Assembly: GCA_039815825.1 (NCBI GenBank)
Contig: JBCBYO010000007.1
Coordinates: forward strand, 1-64,000
DNA length: 64,000 bases
Source of the DNA: JBCBDX01 sp039815825
GTDB lineage: Bacteria > Pseudomonadota > Alphaproteobacteria > Rhizobiales > Rhizobiaceae
Reading direction: 5' to 3'
The first letter of the stretch is position 1; every line of letters begins with the position of its first letter. The translations under genes and the position numbers were made by a program. The notes under the pieces are model-generated. The model saw only the letters and a list, made by a program, of their open reading frames with translations, ran no database searches and was not told the DNA's origin. Positions 59,369 to 64,000 of the stretch are shown here, piece by piece.

Positions 59369-60307
59369 ATGTCATTATCCGTTGCGGTCCAAATGGACCA
59401 TATTTCCACCGTGCAAATTGCGGGGGACAGCACCTTTGCCATGTGCCTAGAGGCACAATCGCGCGGGTATGCGCTTTGGCATTACACCCCTGACAGTCTT
59501 TCAATGCGCGACGGCGTTGTTTTTGCCATGATGCAAAAACTCACCGTCCGCGATGTGGAAGGCGATCATTATGATCTGGGCCCACTGGAGCGCGTTGAAC
59601 TGAAAGATGTCGATGTCGTTTTGCTGCGCCAGGACCCGCCCTTTGATATGCATTACATCACGACTACGCACCTGTTAGAGCGCGTGCATCCCGATACGCT
59701 TGTGGTCAACGATCCGCATTTTGTGCGCAACTTGCCGGAGAAAATTTTCGTTACCGAGTTTCCCGAGCTCATGCCGCCGACGCTGGTGACCACTGATTTG
59801 GAGCAAATCAAGGCGTTTCGTGCCGAGTTTGGCGACATCATCGTGAAACCGCTATTTGGCAATGGCGGTGCGGGTGTGTTTTTCCTGCGCAAGGACGATC
59901 AAAACCTTTCCTCGCTTTTGGAAATGTTCGGCGGCCTGTCCCGTGAGCAATTGATGATCCAACAATATTTGCCGGATGTGCGCGCAGGCGACAAGCGGGT
60001 CATTTTGATTAACGGTGAAGCCGTTGGTTCGATCAACCGCGTTCCACCAGAAGGTGACGCGCGCTCTAATATGCATGTTGGCGGCCAGGCGACGGCCGAC
60101 CAAATGACCGCCCGTGATCTGGAAATTTGCGCAGCGATTGGACCGCGCCTCAAAGAGATGGGTCAGATTTTGGTGGGCATCGACGTGATCGGCGGAAAAC
60201 TGACTGAAATCAACGTCACGTCACCCACAGGCATTCGCGAAGTAAAGAAGTTCGGCGGTTCAGATATTGCCTCACTCTTCTGGGATGCTGTGAGGGCGCG
60301 CAAGTAA
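59369..60307 (+). CDS. gshB: Glutathione synthetase
   Basis: ATP-grasp ligase adding glycine to gamma-glutamylcysteine, 312 residues. Motifs of the family are the N-terminal AVQMDHISTVQIAGDSTF, LLRQDPPFDMHYI, the ATP-binding VKPLFGNGGAGVFFL loop and the metal-binding INVTSPTGIREV near the C-terminus. The enzyme provides the main cytosolic thiol. It is read from the same strand as the dioxygenase (43 bp upstream). Confidence 0.96.
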   Translation: MSLSVAVQMDHISTVQIAGDSTFAMCLEAQSRGYALWHYTPDSLSMRDGVVFAMMQKLTVRDVEGDHYDLGPLERVELKDVDVVLLRQDPPFDMHYITTTHLLERVHPDTLVVNDPHFVRNLPEKIFVTEFPELMPPTLVTTDLEQIKAFRAEFGDIIVKPLFGNGGAGVFFLRKDDQNLSSLLEMFGGLSREQLMIQQYLPDVRAGDKRVILINGEAVGSINRVPPEGDARSNMHVGGQATADQMTARDLEICAAIGPRLKEMGQILVGIDVIGGKLTEINVTSPTGIREVKKFGGSDIASLFWDAVRARK

Positions 60308-60377
60308 TATTCCCTTACGGAAGCTTTGTTCCGGCGTACAACTTAATACAACCATACTACAGCTTTTGGGTGTATAT

Positions 60378-60403
60378 GTTCATAATATGTTCTTTACTTG
60401 TTC
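60378..60403 (+). promoter_or_regulatory. Three GTTC half-sites at 11-bp spacing: two overlapping LexA boxes before comM
   Basis: GTTC occurs at 60378-60381, 60389-60392 and 60400-60403, each pair separated by exactly 7 bases, so two overlapping GTTC-N7-GTTC sites are formed. This is the direct-repeat LexA operator known from alphaproteobacteria. They lie 94 bp before the comM start in the gap after gshB, and I recall comM as a member of alphaproteobacterial LexA regulons. The sites are seen; LexA binding is inferred. Confidence 0.75.
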
Positions 60404-60496
60404 GAGAAAATATGCGTATTTTCAGGGAGTCGGGTAAATCGGTGGCGGGGCAGGTCACAACTTGACGCGTATTGGTTGTATTTTAGGGGCAGGCAT

Positions 60497-62029
60497 ATGG
60501 TTTCGCGCGTATCGACCGTATCTTTTCAGGGCATAGAAGCCGTGAGTGTAGATGTTCAGGTGATGGTAGCACCTGGCAAGCAAGGCATGCATATCGTTGG
60601 TCTGCCTGACAAGGCAGTTGCCGAGAGCCGGGAAAGGGTTCAGTCTGCGCTTCATGCGTCCGGGCTGTCGATGCCGCCCAAGAAGGTCACCGTCAATCTG
60701 GCGCCCGCCGATTTGCCGAAGGAAGGCTCACATTTCGATTTGCCAATAGCGCTCGGTTTGATGGCAGCATTAGGGGCGATCCCGAGCGATTCACTCTCGC
60801 GTTACGTGGTGTTGGGTGAATTATCGCTGGATGGCACGATTGCATCCGTCACCGGCGCCCTGCCTGCAGCCATTGCGGCCAATGCAGATGATAAGGGTTT
60901 GATCTGTCCCAAGGCCTGTGGGCCGGAAGCCGCTTGGGCCGATGCCGAAATGGATATTCTAGCGCCAATGTCTTTGATCAGCCTGGCCAATCATTTTCGT
61001 GGCACTCAGGTGCTGTCGCGACCTGTTCCCGTTTCCCGTGCATTGCCAGCAAATCTGCCGGATATGGTCGATGTAAAAGGTCAAGAGACGGCCAAGCGGG
61101 CGCTCGAAGTAGCGGCGGGTGGCGGGCACAATTTACTCATGAGCGGGCCGCCCGGTTCCGGCAAGTCGATGCTTGCCCAGCGGCTTGCTTCCATCCTTCC
61201 GCCACTATCACCACGCGAATTACTGGATGTCTCTATGGTCCAGTCCGTTGCTGGTGAATTAGCTGGCGGTGCGCTGACCGATAGACGGCCGTTTCGCGCG
61301 CCGCACCATTCGGCATCCATGGCGGCCATGGTGGGCGGCGGCCTGCATGTTAAACCCGGAGAAGTGTCGCTGGCGCACAATGGCGTGCTGTTCCTTGACG
61401 AGCTGCCTGAGTTTACGCCGCAGGTGCTGGATAGTTTGCGACAACCTCTGGAGACAGGAGAATGTGTCATCGCGCGGGCAAATCACCGCGTTACTTATCC
61501 GGCTAAAATACAATTAGTTGCTGCTATGAATCCGTGTCGCTGCGGCATGGTGGGCCAACCGGGACATACTTGTGCGCGGGCACCACGGTGTGCGGCGGAC
61601 TATCAAGCACGTATTTCCGGCCCGCTCCTCGATCGGATTGATCTGCGCATAGACGTTCCGGCCATCATGCCGGGCGACCTGATCCGAAACCGGACCGGTG
61701 AGACGAGCGCGAAAATCGCGACAAGAGTGGCAGGGGCGCGGGAACGTCAGGCCGACCGTTATGGCCAGCTTTTGGGCGATGTTTCGGTCACCAACGCCCA
61801 TTGCCCCACCGCCCTTGTTGAAGACGTCGCGGCCGCTGAACCCGATGCCATTAAGCTTCTGGCTGAGGCAGCTGACAAGATGCGTTTTTCGGCCCGAGGT
61901 TATCACCGCATCTTGAAAGTTGCACGGACGCTAGCCGATCTGGACAGCGTCAACCATGTGGGGCGTATCCATATTGCGGAAGCGATTTCCTATCGCGTAA
62001 ACAGCGGGCCCACAAAAATCGCGGCCTAA
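60497..62029 (+). CDS. comM: ComM/YifB family AAA+ ATPase
   Basis: A 510-residue Mg-chelatase-like AAA+ protein; ComM of Vibrio is a hexameric branch-migration helicase that helps integrate transforming DNA. An N-terminal ChlI-like domain (about 1-165) is followed by the AAA+ module with Walker A GPPGSGKSM at about 216-224, Walker B NGVLFLDELPEF, and a four-cysteine zinc site starting at NPCRCG and ending in RAPRCA. ATG 60497 with AGGGGC in front gives the family start VSRVSTVSFQGIEA. The upstream GTTC repeats suggest induction by DNA damage. It converges on the LysE-type gene. Confidence 0.93.
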   Translation: MVSRVSTVSFQGIEAVSVDVQVMVAPGKQGMHIVGLPDKAVAESRERVQSALHASGLSMPPKKVTVNLAPADLPKEGSHFDLPIALGLMAALGAIPSDSLSRYVVLGELSLDGTIASVTGALPAAIAANADDKGLICPKACGPEAAWADAEMDILAPMSLISLANHFRGTQVLSRPVPVSRALPANLPDMVDVKGQETAKRALEVAAGGGHNLLMSGPPGSGKSMLAQRLASILPPLSPRELLDVSMVQSVAGELAGGALTDRRPFRAPHHSASMAAMVGGGLHVKPGEVSLAHNGVLFLDELPEFTPQVLDSLRQPLETGECVIARANHRVTYPAKIQLVAAMNPCRCGMVGQPGHTCARAPRCAADYQARISGPLLDRIDLRIDVPAIMPGDLIRNRTGETSAKIATRVAGARERQADRYGQLLGDVSVTNAHCPTALVEDVAAAEPDAIKLLAEAADKMRFSARGYHRILKVARTLADLDSVNHVGRIHIAEAISYRVNSGPTKIAA

Positions 62030-62036
62030 CTTTTGC

Positions 62037-62654
62037 CTAATGGCTTCGCGCGGCGATCGTTATTGCAGCGCCACCGAGAAACGTTGCTGCAATCCGGTTC
62101 ATCAGGCGTAGGGATCGCGGCGTCTGAAGAAGCGATCGGGCTTTGCCTGCCAGCAAAATATACGGTGTCATGGTCACCATCAAAACAGCGAATGTCAGCG
62201 CAATAAGAACAGCAAAGTCGATGGGCGTGACCGCTGAAAGATCCATCAAGTTTGGCAAGAGTGCGAGATAAAAGACGATCGTTTTCGGGTTGCCTAATGT
62301 CACAAAAAGCCCAGCACCGAAGGTCGCGAACCCATTACGACCAGCATTTGCTTCCACGGTTTTTTCGGTAATGCCGGCGCGCCACATTTTGTAGGCCATC
62401 CATGCCAGATAAGCCGCCCCACAATATTTGATCACCACGAACGCCGCCCCGAATGTGTTGGCGAGGTATGCCAATCCCAACACTGCGGCGGCCAAGTAAA
62501 CAACGTCACCCAACGTTAAACCAAGAAGCATTGGTAACGTGTGTCGAAACCCAGCGCCAAGCGCATTGGCTACCAAAGCGATCACGCCAGGTCCCGGTAT
62601 GACAGCAGCAACCGCGAGGGCGAGCGCATAGGTTGCAAAATTTGTCCATTCCAT
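62037..62654 (-). CDS. LysE/RhtB family amino-acid exporter
   Basis: A 205-residue inner-membrane protein with six predicted membrane segments. The family motif is near the N-terminus (VAAVIPGPGVIALVANALGAG) and GLFVTLGNPKTIVFYLALLP is in the middle. Members export amino acids such as lysine, homoserine or threonine; the substrate here is unknown. It begins 3 bp after the HAD gene ends, so the two are co-transcribed. Confidence 0.9.
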   Translation of the reverse strand: MEWTNFATYALALAVAAVIPGPGVIALVANALGAGFRHTLPMLLGLTLGDVVYLAAAVLGLAYLANTFGAAFVVIKYCGAAYLAWMAYKMWRAGITEKTVEANAGRNGFATFGAGLFVTLGNPKTIVFYLALLPNLMDLSAVTPIDFAVLIALTFAVLMVTMTPYILLAGKARSLLQTPRSLRLMNRIAATFLGGAAITIAARSH

Positions 62655-62657
62655 GGC

Positions 62658-63332
62658 TTAGTTTGCCTCTTCATTACGGTTGGGCGTGATCAGGTCCGTT
62701 AAATCGCTCATACTAGTAAAAAGCGAGGCGCCTTGCTCGGCAAGTCCTTTGGCGTCCGTGAGCGGATCAGCAGTATAACCGAAACACTTGATACCTGCCG
62801 CATTTGCAGCCTGCGCGCCAAACGGGCTGTCTTCAATGACGACGCAGTTTTGTGGTGCTACACCCATTTTCTCTGCTGCATAGAGAAACAGATCAGGCGC
62901 GGGTTTACCATTTGGCACCATGGTTGAGGAGAAAAGAACACCTCGAAACTCGTCCAATAATCCTGCGCTCCCAAGGGTCATGTGCATTTTCTCAACGGTG
63001 CCCGATGACGCAACACAGTAGCGAATGTCATTTTCTTTAAGCCAATTAACCGCCCGTGTGACGCCCACTATGGGTGCAACGCCAACACTGAAAATGGCCA
63101 CAGACGACGTCTCCCAGCGCGCGACGAAATCTTCACCGATATCGATGCCGTTTTCTTCGATTACTTTGGGACGAATGGCAGACATGGACAGCCCAACGAA
63201 ACGCTGGCGACATTGTCCCGTTGTAGTGGGAAAGCCCGCGGCCGTGATCTGGTCAGCTATCCACGCATTGGTAATGTTTTCTGTGTCGACCAATACGCCG
63301 TCGCAATCGAAAATCACCAGCTCAACCGACAT
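62658..63332 (-). CDS. HAD-family phosphatase
   Basis: A 224-residue haloacid-dehalogenase phosphatase of the beta-phosphoglucomutase/GPH type. The nucleophile and acid are Asp9 and Asp11 in IFDCDGVLVDTE; the cap domain follows, then VASSGTVEKM (motif II Ser) and the motif III-IV region VIEDSPFGAQAANAAG. The substrate is probably a sugar or nucleotide phosphate. Its start codon shares a base with the dut stop, so both are translated together. Confidence 0.9.
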   Translation of the reverse strand: MSVELVIFDCDGVLVDTENITNAWIADQITAAGFPTTTGQCRQRFVGLSMSAIRPKVIEENGIDIGEDFVARWETSSVAIFSVGVAPIVGVTRAVNWLKENDIRYCVASSGTVEKMHMTLGSAGLLDEFRGVLFSSTMVPNGKPAPDLFLYAAEKMGVAPQNCVVIEDSPFGAQAANAAGIKCFGYTADPLTDAKGLAEQGASLFTSMSDLTDLITPNRNEEAN

Positions 63333-63793
63333 TAGTCTGTTCCAGTTGATCCAAATCCGCCGCTGCTACGTTTTGTGTTGGGCGGCTGCTTGGCAACCCT
63401 TACCAGTTCGGCCTGAACAGTTGGCGCAAATACCAATTGAGCGACCCGCATACCCCTTGTGATCTCAAAGGGTTCCTGCCCAAGATTAATAAGGATGATC
63501 TTGAGTTCTCCGCGATAGTCGGAGTCAATCGTACCGGGTGTGTTTAAACATGTGATACCGTGCTTGAGGGCGAGTCCGGATCTTGGTCGTACTTGACCTT
63601 CAAAGCCTTCCGGGATCGCGAGGATCAGACCGGTCGGAACCAAAACCCTCTCGCCGGGCGCCAAAAGCATGGGTTCGTTTTCGGGTACAGCGGCGCGCAA
63701 ATCCATCCCCGCCGCCTGTTCCGTTTCATACTCGGGAATAGGCAAACCGCGTGCATGCGGCATTCGGAAAACTTCGATTTCAGGCTTCTGCAT
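63332..63793 (-). CDS. dut: dUTP diphosphatase
   Basis: Trimeric dUTPase of 153 residues that removes dUTP and supplies dUMP for thymidylate synthesis. The five family motifs are visible: AGMDLRAAV, RPRSGLALKHGI, NTPGTIDSDYRGEL with the catalytic aspartate, RVAQLVFAP, and the C-terminal SSGGFGSTG that closes over the nucleotide. It is first in dut-HAD-LysE on the minus strand and diverges from prfC. Confidence 0.96.
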   Translation of the reverse strand: MQKPEIEVFRMPHARGLPIPEYETEQAAGMDLRAAVPENEPMLLAPGERVLVPTGLILAIPEGFEGQVRPRSGLALKHGITCLNTPGTIDSDYRGELKIILINLGQEPFEITRGMRVAQLVFAPTVQAELVRVAKQPPNTKRSSGGFGSTGTD

Positions 63794-63898
63794 ACGACCT
63801 ATTCGACCGTAATTTGTGACACGTCAAGCTGCCGTCGACCCAATGCGTTGACTTAGCAATCACAGCCTGTCAATCACGTTAAAAAAGCTCAACTTATC

Positions 63899-64000
63899 AT
63901 GCCCATCGATTTCACATCTGAAGTCTCGCGTCGACGCACCTTCGCCATCATCGCACACCCGGATGCCGGTAAAACCACTTTGACTGAAAAGCTATTGCTC
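63899..64000 (+). CDS. prfC: Peptide chain release factor 3, N-terminal end (partial)
   Basis: The first 34 codons of a translational GTPase that continues past the window. The start FTSEVSRRRTFAII and the P-loop AHPDAGKTTL (G1) are those of RF3, which recycles RF1 and RF2 from the ribosome after termination. AHPDAGKTT separates it from EF-G (AHIDAGKTT) and LepA. The gap to dut (105 bp) must hold divergent promoters; a TTGACT at 63848 lacks a good -10 partner. Confidence 0.9.
   Translation, partial: MPIDFTSEVSRRRTFAIIAHPDAGKTTLTEKLLL

Noticed and set aside
1..64000. CRISPR arrays, insertion sequences, prophage genes, rRNA and tRNA genes
   Set aside because: I looked along both strands and saw no repeat–spacer arrays, transposase or integrase motifs, or cloverleaf/rRNA signatures. 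Every gap is short and accounted for.

Overview
The window is a stretch of an alphaproteobacterial chromosome, most likely from the order Hyphomicrobiales (Rhizobiales) or a close relative. The base composition looks to be in the mid-50s % G+C by eye. The evidence for the placement is: a ChvI/ChvG two-component pair followed by a short HPr kinase, a ManX-type EIIA and HPr; an infC gene that starts with ATT; a TsaE–sugar kinase fusion next to a MurU-like nucleotidyltransferase; an AccD without its zinc ribbon; and a GTTC-N7-GTTC LexA-type operator in front of comM. The gene order chvI-chvG-hprK-EIIA-HPr-ahcY-kinase-tsaE-addB-addA-trxA / folC-accD-trpA-trpB-trpF matches what I remember from rhizobia. 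I saw no rRNA, tRNA, CRISPR array, insertion sequence or prophage gene, and no gene-free stretch longer than about 250 bases.

Layout. (1) 1-4764: end of chvI, then chvG, hprK, EIIA and HPr (a regulatory phosphorelay with no sugar permease), then ahcY behind a perfect 20-bp palindrome and closed by a strong terminator. (2) 4940-16813: a tightly packed plus-strand run of a PAS histidine kinase, tsaE-amgK fusion, murU, addB, addA and trxA (signalling, tRNA modification, peptidoglycan recycling, double-strand break repair, redox). (3) 16853-22786, minus strand: a YgjP-type metallohydrolase, trpF, trpB, trpA, accD and folC. (4) 23032-33450: a hydrolase, then infC and rpmI-rplT-pheS-x-pheT (translation). 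Three minus-strand genes sit between infC and rpmI: an EAL/CBS/GGDEF protein, an AT-richer GT61 glycosyltransferase and a methyltransferase. (5) 33493-36618: a nucleotidyltransferase-like protein, nicotinamide phosphoribosyltransferase and a Gfo/Idh oxidoreductase. (6) 36622-42952: an HtpX-like protease and a surface-glycosylation cluster (GtrA flippase, methyltransferase, GT2, divergent GT-C membrane protein), then mepA. (7) 43037-47832: mgsA, glk, an MsbA-like exporter, dapB and gpmA. (8) 47838-51876: DNA repair (two Nth-family glycosylases, an Ogt-type methyltransferase) with a DUF2244 protein and a PfkB kinase. (9) 51873-58048: hrcA-grpE on the minus strand and rph-rdgB-hemW-Dabb-rsmI-yraN on the plus strand. 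(10) 58150-64000: a gamma-butyrobetaine-dioxygenase-like gene, gshB, comM, then LysE-type exporter, HAD phosphatase and dut on the minus strand, and the start of prfC.

Most of this is conserved housekeeping DNA. The less ordinary parts are the Gtr-like glycosylation cluster, the block between infC and rpmI, the unknown gene wedged between pheS and pheT, the dioxygenase between yraN and gshB, and several cis elements: the ahcY palindrome, triple LexA half-sites before comM, a hairpin between chvI and chvG, and overlapping hairpins before pheS. I found no clear candidate for a wholly new system; the glycosylation cluster is the closest to one.
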